A stretch of DNA of 6,274 nucleotides. It comes from Nitrospirota bacterium (lineage in GTDB: Bacteria; Nitrospirota; Thermodesulfovibrionia; Thermodesulfovibrionales; JdFR-88). The notes under the pieces were generated by a model. That model had not been told where the DNA came from. It saw nothing but the letters and a program-made list of their open reading frames with translations, and ran no database searches. Below, in pieces: positions 1 to 5,357 of this stretch (the stretch's first letter is position 1; each line of letters starts with the position of its first letter). Location of the stretch: assembly GCA_021790695.1 (NCBI GenBank), contig JAJYGJ010000210.1:1-6274 (forward strand). The letters are read 5' to 3'. The translations under genes and the position numbers were made by a program.

Positions 1-566
1 TCCCTGCGCACGTGGTCGAAGGCAAGGAGGCGGTCGGCCATGAAAAAACAGGCGTCCGGCAGGCCCAGTTCATCGGGGGGCCTTGCATCCGGAAACCTCT
101 CAATATATCTGGCAAAATCGTAACAGACGAGCCCCGCCGCCCCTCCCTGAAACGGGGGCAGCCCCGGTTCGGGCCTCTGGTTATAGGCTCCCACCAGTTC
201 CTCGAGTCTTCGAAGCGGGTCTTTTTCCGCGGTTATGACGCGCCCCCCCTTGTCCCGGCCCTGGTCCTCCCGACCTTGATCCCGTTCGATCTCCACAAAC
301 CCGTCTTTCACCCGCATAACGGCGTAGGGTTCAAAGACTATGAAGGAATGCCGCGCTATGTTTTCGGGGCTCTTGCCGTTTTTAAACTTTCCGCTTTCAA
401 AATTGACGCTTTCAAAAAGGATGCTGCCCGGTCCGGAAAAGAGGGGATACAGCTCATGCGGTGAGGCCCAGGGTATCTTTGCATGGAGGGGAGGCACGGC
501 CCCGGCCGCCTTTTCGATTTCTTCGAGGAACTTTGTCCTGCCCGGCGAAACGATCTGCCTTGTCAT
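1..566 (-). CDS. Anthranilate synthase / aminodeoxychorismate synthase component I (TrpE/PabB family), N-terminal part
   Basis: This is the first 188 codons of a gene that continues past the left edge, so it has no stop in the window. The family converts chorismate to anthranilate (TrpE, tryptophan) or 4-amino-4-deoxychorismate (PabB, folate) with ammonia from a glutaminase partner. The visible part is the N-terminal anthranilate-synthase-I domain. It contains the ILFESV segment near residues 49-54, equivalent to the LLES feedback region of TrpE. It also has PFQGGAAGLVCYDFARYIE followed by ELGLPDACFF and LAFDH, the standard GG-x-G-YD-x-x-R pattern. The catalytic C-terminal domain lies outside the window. 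The FQGGAAG and FARYIERFP wording leans slightly towards PabB, but TrpE cannot be excluded, so no symbol is given. The ATG at 566 is the only start after an in-frame TAG, which is also the stop of dcd. The gap to dcd is 24 bp, suggesting one transcript. I see no clear Shine-Dalgarno. Confidence 0.82.
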   Translation of the reverse strand, partial: MTRQIVSPGRTKFLEEIEKAAGAVPPLHAKIPWASPHELYPLFSGPGSILFESVNFESGKFKNGKSPENIARHSFIVFEPYAVMRVKDGFVEIERDQGREDQGRDKGGRVITAEKDPLRRLEELVGAYNQRPEPGLPPFQGGAAGLVCYDFARYIERFPDARPPDELGLPDACFFMADRLLAFDHVRR

Positions 567-590
567 GCGATTTGGAATGCGTCCAGCCGG

Positions 591-1145
591 CTACGTCCTT
601 GAGTGGGTGATGTCTTTCTGGGCCTGGTATTTTCCCGCCTTGTCCGCGTAGGAGACCTGGCAGGCCTCCTCCGCGCCAAGAAAGACGAGTTGGGATATCC
701 CTTCCCCGGCATGGATTCTGACCGGCAAGGGGCCGGTATTGGAGATGGAGATGGTCACGTACCCCTCCCACTCGGGCTCAAGGGGGGTCACATTCACCAC
801 GACCCCGCACCTGGCGTAGGTCGATTTCCCCGTCGAAAGCACGATTACGTCCCTCGGCAGCCTGAAATATTCAAGCGAACGGCCAAGGACAAAAGACCCT
901 GGCGGTATCAGGCAGTTGGCGCCCTTTATCTGCTCGAAACAGGCGGGGTCGCAATCCTTCGGGTCGAGAATGAGGCCGCCGGCGGCTTTAAGGAGCCTGA
1001 AATCCTCGGAAAGCCTCATGTCATAGCCGTATGAGCCAAGGCCGAAGGAAATCCCGTTTTTGCTCTTTGAGAGCATCCTGTCCGCGAAGGGCTCTATCAT
1101 GCCCTTCAGCGCCATTTCCCGTATCCAGCGGTCATTTTTCACCAT
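591..1145 (-). CDS. dcd: dCTP deaminase family protein (Dcd) with the catalytic Glu replaced by Ser
   Basis: Dcd deaminates dCTP to dUTP to supply dUMP for thymidylate synthesis; it is a homotrimer of the dUTPase fold. The protein has 184 residues, about normal length, and starts with the typical DRWIREMA and GMIEPF. Conserved pieces follow in order: SYGYDMRL (38-45), PPGSFVLGRSLEYFRLP (81-97), GKSTYARCG (106-114, with S108 and R112 matching E. coli S111 and R115), VNVTPLEPEWEGYV (117-130), and the C-terminal nucleotide-binding ADKAGKYQAQ (168-177). The oddity is residue 133. The family reads V-T-(I/L)-E-(I/F)-S-N, where the Glu is the general base (E138 in E. coli), but this protein reads V-T-I-S-I-S-N. 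The codon is TCC, three changes away from GAG. The fold and substrate pocket therefore look intact while deamination is doubtful. The ATG at 1145 fits the family N-terminus, but no Shine-Dalgarno precedes it. It lies upstream of the TrpE/PabB gene, probably in one operon. Confidence 0.93.
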   Translation of the reverse strand: MVKNDRWIREMALKGMIEPFADRMLSKSKNGISFGLGSYGYDMRLSEDFRLLKAAGGLILDPKDCDPACFEQIKGANCLIPPGSFVLGRSLEYFRLPRDVIVLSTGKSTYARCGVVVNVTPLEPEWEGYVTISISNTGPLPVRIHAGEGISQLVFLGAEEACQVSYADKAGKYQAQKDITHSRT

Positions 1146-1296
1146 GAGGTGAAATTAACATAAAGGGACATTTAAAAACAATGAGGGGGAAATCAGGTAG
1201 CGGCTCAGTTTGGGAAGCCGGTCAATGGCGCTTTCGCTTTTTGAGATTTTGACTTCCTCGGAATTCAATGCAGGGAATTTCAATTTATTGATTTTC
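1146..1296. other. Non-coding stretch upstream of dcd, with a weak candidate promoter
   Basis: I see no gene here. Reading on the minus strand, TTGTTT, a 17-bp spacer and TTAATT (1153-1158) could be a weak promoter for dcd. The -10-like hexamer would end only 7 bases before the ATG at 1145, so the transcript would be leaderless or nearly so, which agrees with the missing Shine-Dalgarno. The match to consensus is poor and this is a suggestion only. The small minus-strand reading frame crossing this stretch (1155-1409) has no recognisable family and runs into the hairpin region, so I do not call it a gene. Confidence 0.25.
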
Positions 1297-1499
1297 GCTC
1301 GCTTTGCACTCGCTATCCATTCTTTTGCCGGCATTCCGGACAGGCCCGGGGGCGCAAGCTCCCGTTCCAATGAAATCTCCGGATAGGCAAAAGCCTCGGA
1401 GCCGGCCATGGCCCAAGGGGCGAAGCCCCGAATACGAAAAAATATTCGGGTCCCCGAAAAGCCAAGGGCTTTTTTGGGGCAAGCGAGAATGAGACGAGC
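1297..1499. repeat. Run of adjacent hairpins, possible dispersed intergenic repeat element
   Basis: About 200 bases are almost wholly made of short inverted repeats. These are CCGG-catt-CCGG (1328-1339); CGGGGGC/GCTCCCG around a GCAA tetraloop (1347-1364); AGGC-aaaa-GCCT (1385-1396); the 10-bp palindrome GGCCATGGCC (1404-1413); GGGGC-gaa-GCCCC (1417-1429); CCCGAATA/TATTCGGG with an 8-base loop (1427-1450); and AAAAGCC-aag-GGCTTTT inside CCCC/GGGG (1452-1479). The outer ends 1297-1318 and 1478-1499 are imperfect inverted copies, with 14 of 22 positions matching by my count. This looks like a small non-autonomous or REP/BIME-like repeat, or a structured RNA. No transposase is present and no second copy lies in this window, so repetitiveness is inferred, not shown. 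Confidence 0.4.
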
Positions 1500-1553
1500 A
1501 TGCCCGCCACCGCCTTCTGCCCCGATCTGACTTAATCAAACTGAGACACTACC

Positions 1554-1589
1554 GAAAATTAAATTGATAGCCGAGGGGAAATTAAATTG
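1554..1589 (+). repeat. Two direct copies of an AT-rich box (AAATTAAATTG) upstream of the 6S promoter
   Basis: The sequence AAATTAAATTG ends at 1566 and again at 1589, a 23-bp step or about two helical turns. The second copy overlaps the first bases of the -35 hexamer at 1587. Likely roles are a tandem binding site for a regulator or an UP-element-like contact for RNA polymerase. The repeat is directly visible; the function is inferred. Confidence 0.5.
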
Positions 1590-1616
1590 CCAAAAAATCT
1601 CGTTTTCTGCTATAAA
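1587..1616 (+). promoter_or_regulatory. Sigma70-type promoter of the 6S RNA gene
   Basis: The -35 hexamer is TTGCCA (1587-1592). An 18-bp spacer separates it from the -10 TATAAA (1611-1616), which is preceded by TGC, giving an extended -10 element. The predicted start is near 1622-1623, which coincides with the 5' side of the terminal pairing of the RNA. A strong housekeeping promoter suits 6S RNA, which is made in large amounts. Confidence 0.65.
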
Positions 1617-1621
1617 AGTAT

Positions 1622-1827
1622 AGAGGGGTTGGACAAAAATGGGCCTGCCCTGCGCGTGATAGGTAATGATGTTAATCCACCAAGTTGGATCTTTAGGGAG
1701 CCGGATAAGGGGGTACGGTGTGCAGGTCTTCCCAGGGGAAGAAAGCCTAATGTCTCCCTTGTGGCACCCACTTAGAAAAAGTGGATCTGACGCGTTAGCC
1801 TACACGGCAGGGCGGGTTTTATTCTAT
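1622..1827 (+). ncRNA. ssrS: 6S RNA (regulator of sigma70 RNA polymerase holoenzyme)
   Basis: 6S RNA mimics an open promoter and sequesters the sigma70 holoenzyme; release occurs when the polymerase copies a short product RNA from the bubble. A long closing helix pairs CCTGCCCTGC-CGTG-TAGG (from about 1634) with CCTA-CACG-GCAGGGC (1798-1813). GAGCCGGATAAG (1699-1710) matches the GAGCCGAT stretch where product-RNA synthesis begins in E. coli 6S. An apical hairpin CTTCC/GGAAG (1728-1741) is followed by AAGCCT (1743-1748), as in the E. coli CTCGG/CCGAG hairpin plus AAGCCT. The bubble-side hairpin CCACTT-agaaa-AAGTGG (1768-1784) is followed by GTTAGCCTACACGG, like E. coli TTACAGCCTGCGG. The length of about 205 nt is slightly longer than the 184 nt of E. 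coli. Placement just before rny fits my recollection of deltaproteobacterial genomes. Ends are approximate; the T-rich stretch 1817-1823 after the closing helix may end transcription. Confidence 0.8.
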
Positions 1828-2000
1828 GGTTTCGGTAAAAAAGCCTTCAGCATAAAGGGGAAATGGAAAGAATCTTCGTATTTCAAGGAAATATACGAAT
1901 CCCTTTCGGATAGCCCCGGGGCCTTCCGGCCTGCTGAAGATTTCTTCCCATAGAACTTCGTCCGGCTCCTATATACATAAAGGAGAGGAGGGAGTTTCAG
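1828..2000 (+). other. Spacer between 6S RNA and rny, holding a hairpin and the rny ribosome binding site
   Basis: No gene is visible. One clean hairpin has stem TTCGTAT (1875-1881) and ATACGAA (1893-1899) with an 11-base loop; it is not followed by a run of T, so it is not an obvious terminator. A purine-rich GGAGAGGAGGGAG (1982-1994) just before the ATG at 2001 gives rny an excellent Shine-Dalgarno and settles its start. TATATA at 1970-1975 could be a -10 element, but its best -35 (TTCCCA, 1945-1950) is 19 bp away, so an independent rny promoter is only weakly supported. Read-through from the 6S promoter is the alternative. Confidence 0.45.
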
Positions 2001-3551
2001 ATGAACCAGGCGCTCTATGTCGTCTTCATCTCCGCAGCAATAGGCGTCGCCATCGGTCTTTTCTACAAGCTCAGGCTCAAGGGCAAATGGGAAGGCCTGA
2101 GGCGCGAGGCCGAGGCCCTCATCGAGGAATCCAGAAACACCGCCGAAACGATCAGAAAGGACGCCTCTTACGAGGCCAAGGGCATAGTCTATCAGGCCCG
2201 CGCCGAATCCGAGAAGGAATTCAAGGAAAAACGCGCTGAACTGCTGCACCAGGAAAAAAGGCTGAGGGGCAGGGAAGAGACCCTCGACAGGAAGCTGGAC
2301 AGCCTCGAACACAGGGAACGCGAGTTCTCGCGGCGGGAAAAGGACCTGTCGGGCAGGGAAAGGGGACTTCAAAACAAGGAAAAACAGTTGGATGACCTCG
2401 TCGGCCAGCAGAAGGGCTTTCTTGAGCGGTTGGCGGGGCTCAGCACCGAGGAGGCCAGGGCCGAGTTGTTGCGGAGGGTGGAGGAAAACGCGCGTTTTGA
2501 ATCGGCGAAGCTTGCAAAACAGGTGGAGGATGAGGCGCGCGAGCAGGCGGAGAAAAAGGCAAAGGAGATCATCGGGCTCGCCGTGCAGCGGTACGCCGGC
2601 GAATACGTGGCGGACGCGACCGTCTCCGCGGTCAGCCTGCCCAGCGACGACATGAAAGGCAGGATAATCGGGCGAGAGGGCAGGAACATCCGGGCCCTCG
2701 AGGCGGCCACCGGAGTCGATCTCATAGTGGACGACACCCCGGAACTCATAACCCTGTCCACCTTCAATCCCGTAAGGAGGGAAGTCGCCAGGCTGGCCCT
2801 GGAAAAACTCATAGCGGACGGACGCATCCATCCGGCAAGGATCGAGGAGATTGTCGAGAGGTCGAGGAAAGAGGTGGAAAACACCATCCGCGAGGAGGGG
2901 GAAAAGGCCGTCTTCGAGCTTGGGCTTTCGGGCCTGAACCCGGAGCTGATAAAACTCGTGGGCAGGCTCAGGTACAGGACTTCATACGGCCAGAACGTGC
3001 TTCAGCACTCCAGGGAGGTGGCGTACTTCGCGGGCATCATGGCCTCGGAACTGCGGGCCGACGTGAAAATCGCCAGGAGGGCGGGGCTGCTGCACGACCT
3101 CGGCAAGGCCGTCGATCACGAGGTCGAGGGCCCCCACCCGGAAATAGGCGCCAACCTGGCCAGAAAATTCGGGGAGCCCCAGGTGGTGGTGGACGCGATA
3201 CTCACCCATCATGACGGAGAGGTGAAAAGTGTCGAGGCCGCCCTCGTCGCCGCCGCGGACGCCATCTCGGCCGCGAGGCCCGGCGTGAGAAGCGAGAGCA
3301 TCGAAAACTATTTGAAGAGGCTGACCAAACTCGAAGACCTGGCCATGTCCTATAAAGGTGTCGAGAAGTGCTATGCCATTCAGGCGGGCCGGGAGGTCCG
3401 CATAATAGTGAAGCCCGAGGAGGTGACGGATGAGGCCTCGTGGCTGCTTTCCAAAGACCTGGCCAAAAGGATAGAGGCCGAGATGACCTATCCGGGCCAG
3501 ATAAAGGTTACCGTCATCCGGGAAAACAGATTCGTTGACTTCGCCAAATAA
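2001..3551 (+). CDS. rny: Ribonuclease Y (Rny)
   Basis: This is a membrane-anchored endoribonuclease that starts mRNA decay and processes structured RNAs. All parts of the family are present at normal length (516 residues). There is an N-terminal membrane helix (residues 4-21), then a long charged coiled coil (about 28-195) rich in Glu, Lys and Arg with repeated RE-x-x-L and RRE-K patterns. Next comes a KH RNA-binding domain (about 215-275) with GRIIGREGRNIRA, whose GREG is the GxxG loop. The HD phosphohydrolase domain has H336 in QNVLQHSREVA, the metal-binding pair H365-D366 in LLHDLGKAVDHE, H403-H404 in LTHHDGE, and D420. The conserved C-terminal domain ends in VTVIRENRFVDFAK. The ATG at 2001 has a strong Shine-Dalgarno. 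ymdB starts one base after the stop, so the two are very likely co-transcribed and translationally coupled. The adjacent 6S RNA is a possible functional neighbour in RNA metabolism, but no direct link is shown. Confidence 0.97.
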   Translation: MNQALYVVFISAAIGVAIGLFYKLRLKGKWEGLRREAEALIEESRNTAETIRKDASYEAKGIVYQARAESEKEFKEKRAELLHQEKRLRGREETLDRKLDSLEHREREFSRREKDLSGRERGLQNKEKQLDDLVGQQKGFLERLAGLSTEEARAELLRRVEENARFESAKLAKQVEDEAREQAEKKAKEIIGLAVQRYAGEYVADATVSAVSLPSDDMKGRIIGREGRNIRALEAATGVDLIVDDTPELITLSTFNPVRREVARLALEKLIADGRIHPARIEEIVERSRKEVENTIREEGEKAVFELGLSGLNPELIKLVGRLRYRTSYGQNVLQHSREVAYFAGIMASELRADVKIARRAGLLHDLGKAVDHEVEGPHPEIGANLARKFGEPQVVVDAILTHHDGEVKSVEAALVAAADAISAARPGVRSESIENYLKRLTKLEDLAMSYKGVEKCYAIQAGREVRIIVKPEEVTDEASWLLSKDLAKRIEAEMTYPGQIKVTVIRENRFVDFAK

Positions 3552-3552
3552 G

Positions 3553-4341
3553 GTGAAGGTCCTCTTCATCGGAGACATCGTGGGCAGGCCGGGCCGGGTC
3601 ACGGTAAAGGCCCTCCTGCCCAGGATAATCGACAGACACAAGATAGATTTCGTCATCGCAAACGGCGAGAACGCCGCCGGGGGATTCGGCATAACGGAGC
3701 CCGCCGCCCATGAACTTTTCGCCTCCGGCATAGACGTCCTTACAAGCGGCAACCATATCTGGGACAAAAAAGACGCGATACCTTACATCGCGAAGGAAGA
3801 CAGGCTCCTCAGGCCGATCAATTACCCGCCCGGCGATCCGGGCTCGGGGAGCATCGTGGCGCGTCCGCGGACCGGGCCCGCGGGGCACGTGGCCGTCATC
3901 AGTCTGCAGGGGCGCGTCTTCATGGCCGCCCTGGACTGCCCCTTCAGGACGGTCCTGGCCGAAGTGAAACGGCTCAGGGAGCAAACGGCGGTCGTCATCG
4001 TGGATTTCCACGCGGAGGCGACCTCGGAGAAGGTCGCCATGGGTTACTTCCTGGACGGCAGGGTCAGCGCGGTCATAGGGACGCACACGCACGTCCAGAC
4101 AGCCGATGAAAAGATACTGCCGGGCGGCACGGCGTATATCACGGACGCCGGGATGACCGGACCCGCCGAATCGGTCATCGGGGTGAGGAAGGAGCAGATC
4201 ATTGAGAAGTTCCTCACCCAGATGCCATCGAGGTTCGAGGTCCCGGCGGGCCCGACGCTCTTTTCGGCCGTTATCGTGGAGATAAACGAAAAAGACGGAA
4301 AGGCGTCTTCCGTCTCGAGGATACAGCTCTCAAACCCCTGA
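3553..4341 (+). CDS. ymdB: YmdB family binuclear-metal phosphodiesterase
   Basis: This is a calcineurin-like metallophosphoesterase; Bacillus subtilis YmdB hydrolyses 2',3'- and 3',5'-cyclic nucleotides and influences biofilm and motility gene expression. I place the start at the GTG at 3553, which gives 262 residues beginning MKVLFIGDIVG. The metal ligands then fall at the B. subtilis positions D8, E39-N40 and N67-H68, followed by H153 in DFHAEATSEK and H178/H180 in GTHTH. An in-frame TTG at 3535 would add six residues and overlap rny by 17 bp; neither start has a clear Shine-Dalgarno. The core motifs IGDIVGRPGR, ANGENAAGG, TSGNHIWD and TDAGMTGP are intact, so the enzyme should be active. 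Its position directly after rny is conserved in many bacteria and suggests a shared role in RNA turnover, perhaps on the cyclic ends left by nucleases, which is inference. Confidence 0.95.
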   Translation: MKVLFIGDIVGRPGRVTVKALLPRIIDRHKIDFVIANGENAAGGFGITEPAAHELFASGIDVLTSGNHIWDKKDAIPYIAKEDRLLRPINYPPGDPGSGSIVARPRTGPAGHVAVISLQGRVFMAALDCPFRTVLAEVKRLREQTAVVIVDFHAEATSEKVAMGYFLDGRVSAVIGTHTHVQTADEKILPGGTAYITDAGMTGPAESVIGVRKEQIIEKFLTQMPSRFEVPAGPTLFSAVIVEINEKDGKASSVSRIQLSNP

Positions 4342-4356
4342 AGATACGCCCGGTTT

Positions 4357-4545
4357 TCACACCCCCGCTTTCATGGCCTCAAGCTTCTTCAAAATCCCCC
4401 GGATTACCTCTTCTTCCCTCCTCAGGGATTCCTTGGCCTCGCGGCTGTCGGTCTTGAATACCTCTTCCTTAAGATCGGTCAGGTAAATCTCCAGCGCGTG
4501 ACTCAGGGCCTCTTTTTCCTCATCGCTGATCGTGACGGTTGCCAT
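4357..4545 (-). CDS. Small helical protein of unknown function, 62 residues
   Basis: I do not recognise a family. The protein begins MATVTISDEEKEAL and is highly charged. It should form two alpha helices, about residues 8-30 (SDEEKEAL to LKEEVF) and 35-58 (REAKESLRR to LKKLEA), suggesting a helical hairpin or a dimerising coiled coil. It has no Cys, no membrane segment and no signal peptide. I chose the ATG at 4545 over an upstream in-frame ATG at 4596. The reason is a perfect AGGAGG sitting six bases before it; the upstream extension (NAGRRSAYIIQIRRR-like) looks like translated leader. A near-consensus promoter at 4642-4670 and a hairpin leader precede it. It is convergent with ymdB, leaving only 15 bp between stops and no visible terminator. 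The Shine-Dalgarno, promoter and codon use make it a real gene. Confidence 0.75.
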   Translation of the reverse strand: MATVTISDEEKEALSHALEIYLTDLKEEVFKTDSREAKESLRREEEVIRGILKKLEAMKAGV

Positions 4546-4588
4546 AGGACGCCTCCTGATTTGAATGATATATGCTGATCTCCGCCCC

Positions 4589-4620
4589 GCGTTCATGCAG
4601 CCAAACCCGGTTTTGAACGC
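4589..4620 (-). promoter_or_regulatory. Nested hairpin in the leader of the 62-residue gene
   Basis: A perfect 7-bp stem GCGTTCA (4589-4595) and TGAACGC (4614-4620) encloses 18 bases, which themselves contain AAACC-c-GGTTT (4603-4613). It lies between the promoter at 4642-4670 and the ATG at 4545, so it would be transcribed into the roughly 90-base leader. No run of T follows it on the minus strand, so it is more likely a leader structure or an operator than a terminator. The role is unproven. Confidence 0.45.
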
Positions 4621-4641
4621 CGGCCCTTCCCCTTCAGCCAG

Positions 4642-4670
4642 ATGCTATCGGAAAAAAATGGGGTTGTCAA
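4642..4670 (-). promoter_or_regulatory. Sigma70-type promoter for the 62-residue gene
   Basis: On the minus strand a perfect -35 TTGACA (4665-4670) is followed by exactly 17 bp and the -10 TAGCAT (4642-4647). It lies in the gap after the pcm stop at 4692 and points at the small gene, with a predicted start near 4635 and a leader of about 90 bases. It would let the small gene be expressed independently of surE-pcm. Confidence 0.6.
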
Positions 4671-4691
4671 ACGCCGCGGGGGAGGTTCTTT

Positions 4692-5357
4692 TCACTCGCC
4701 CGAGTCGGGCCAGCCGTACTGCCCCAAAAGGGGTACAAAGACGCAGAAGGTGTGATATTCCTTTACGAGCCGTCCCTGGCGCTTGACCGCCATGAGCAGC
4801 CTCTGGGACCCTCTGGAGCCCAGGGGGATGACCAGCCTGCCGCCCTCGTCAAGCTGCTCTATGAGAGGAGGCGGCACGTCCGGCGCGGCCGCCGTCACCA
4901 GGATGCCCTGATAAGGGGCGCCCTCCGGCCATCCCGCGGAACCATCCGCCGCCATGGACCTGATATTGCCGTAGCCAAGCCCGTCCAGCTTCCGTTTAGC
5001 CCTTTCGGCCAGTTCCGGGCGGTATTCGACCGTGTAGACCTCTGCCGCGAGTTCGGCCAGGACCGCGGCCTGATAACCGGAGCCCGTGCCCACTTCAAGG
5101 ACCTTCTCCCCGCCCCGGAGCGCGAGCAACTCCGTCATCACCGCCACCATGTAAGGCTGAGAGATCGTCTGCCCGTCTCCCAGGGGCAGGGCCATGTCGT
5201 CATAGGCCATCTCCGCGTATTCCGGGGCGGTGAACAGATGCCTCGGAACTTTTTCCATGGCCGCAAGCACCCTTTCATCCTTTATCCCCCGGGCGGCGAG
5301 CTGGCCGGCGACCATCCGGCGCCGGAGCGCCGTGAATTTATCAGGCCCCGTCCCCAT
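4692..5357 (-). CDS. pcm: Protein-L-isoaspartate O-methyltransferase (Pcm)
   Basis: Pcm repairs aged proteins by methylating L-isoaspartyl residues with S-adenosylmethionine, a cytoplasmic function important in stationary phase. The protein has 221 residues. It shows the family N-terminus RRRMVAGQLAARGIKDERVLAAM, with VPRHLF (37-42), and the substrate-site DGQTISQPYMVA (61-72), whose Ser corresponds to the conserved ISQP serine. The SAM-binding motif I VLEVGTGSGYQAAVLAEL spans 87-104. The acidic ribose-binding E111 lies in YTVEYRPE, and D138 lies in ADGSAGWPEGAPY. The tail GGRLVIPLG and FVPLLGQYGWP complete the Rossmann domain. The ATG at 5357 overlaps the end of surE by 17 bp and is preceded by GAGG four bases upstream. 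M15 is a less likely alternative start, because the residues before it are typical of the family. Overlap with surE implies translational coupling in one operon. Confidence 0.96.
   Translation of the reverse strand: MGTGPDKFTALRRRMVAGQLAARGIKDERVLAAMEKVPRHLFTAPEYAEMAYDDMALPLGDGQTISQPYMVAVMTELLALRGGEKVLEVGTGSGYQAAVLAELAAEVYTVEYRPELAERAKRKLDGLGYGNIRSMAADGSAGWPEGAPYQGILVTAAAPDVPPPLIEQLDEGGRLVIPLGSRGSQRLLMAVKRQGRLVKEYHTFCVFVPLLGQYGWPDSGE

Noticed and set aside
1452..1479. AAAAGCC-aag-GGCTTTTTT hairpin as a bidirectional intrinsic terminator
   Set aside because: The GC part of the inner stem is only three pairs, and the site lies between divergent transcripts (dcd leftward, 6S rightward) where no transcript needs to end. 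It is better explained as part of the hairpin array.
1155..1539. Overlapping minus-strand small reading frames (1155-1409, 1285-1539, 1313-1510) as possible small proteins
   Set aside because: They overlap each other in different frames, have no recognisable family or good Shine-Dalgarno, and run through the hairpin array, so they look like chance translations of a structured repeat.
1622..1827. The RNA gene as tmRNA, RNase P RNA or SRP RNA
   Set aside because: It lacks the tRNA-like ends and tag frame of tmRNA, the conserved AGGAAAGTCC-type core of RNase P RNA, and the GGAAGGAAGCA-type loop of SRP RNA, whereas the 6S landmarks occur in the right order.
1666..1953. Plus-strand reading frames at 1587-1775 and 1666-1953
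   Set aside because: They lie across the 6S RNA promoter and gene, lack Shine-Dalgarno sites and have no family resemblance.
1824..2831. 335-residue reading frame on the minus strand opposite rny
   Set aside because: It is the antisense shadow of the rny coiled-coil and KH regions; the plus-strand protein is unmistakably RNase Y.
4698..4708. CCCGA-g-TCGGG palindrome near the end of pcm as a terminator
   Set aside because: It lies inside the pcm C-terminal codons, is only five pairs, and is not followed by a clear T-run on the minus strand.
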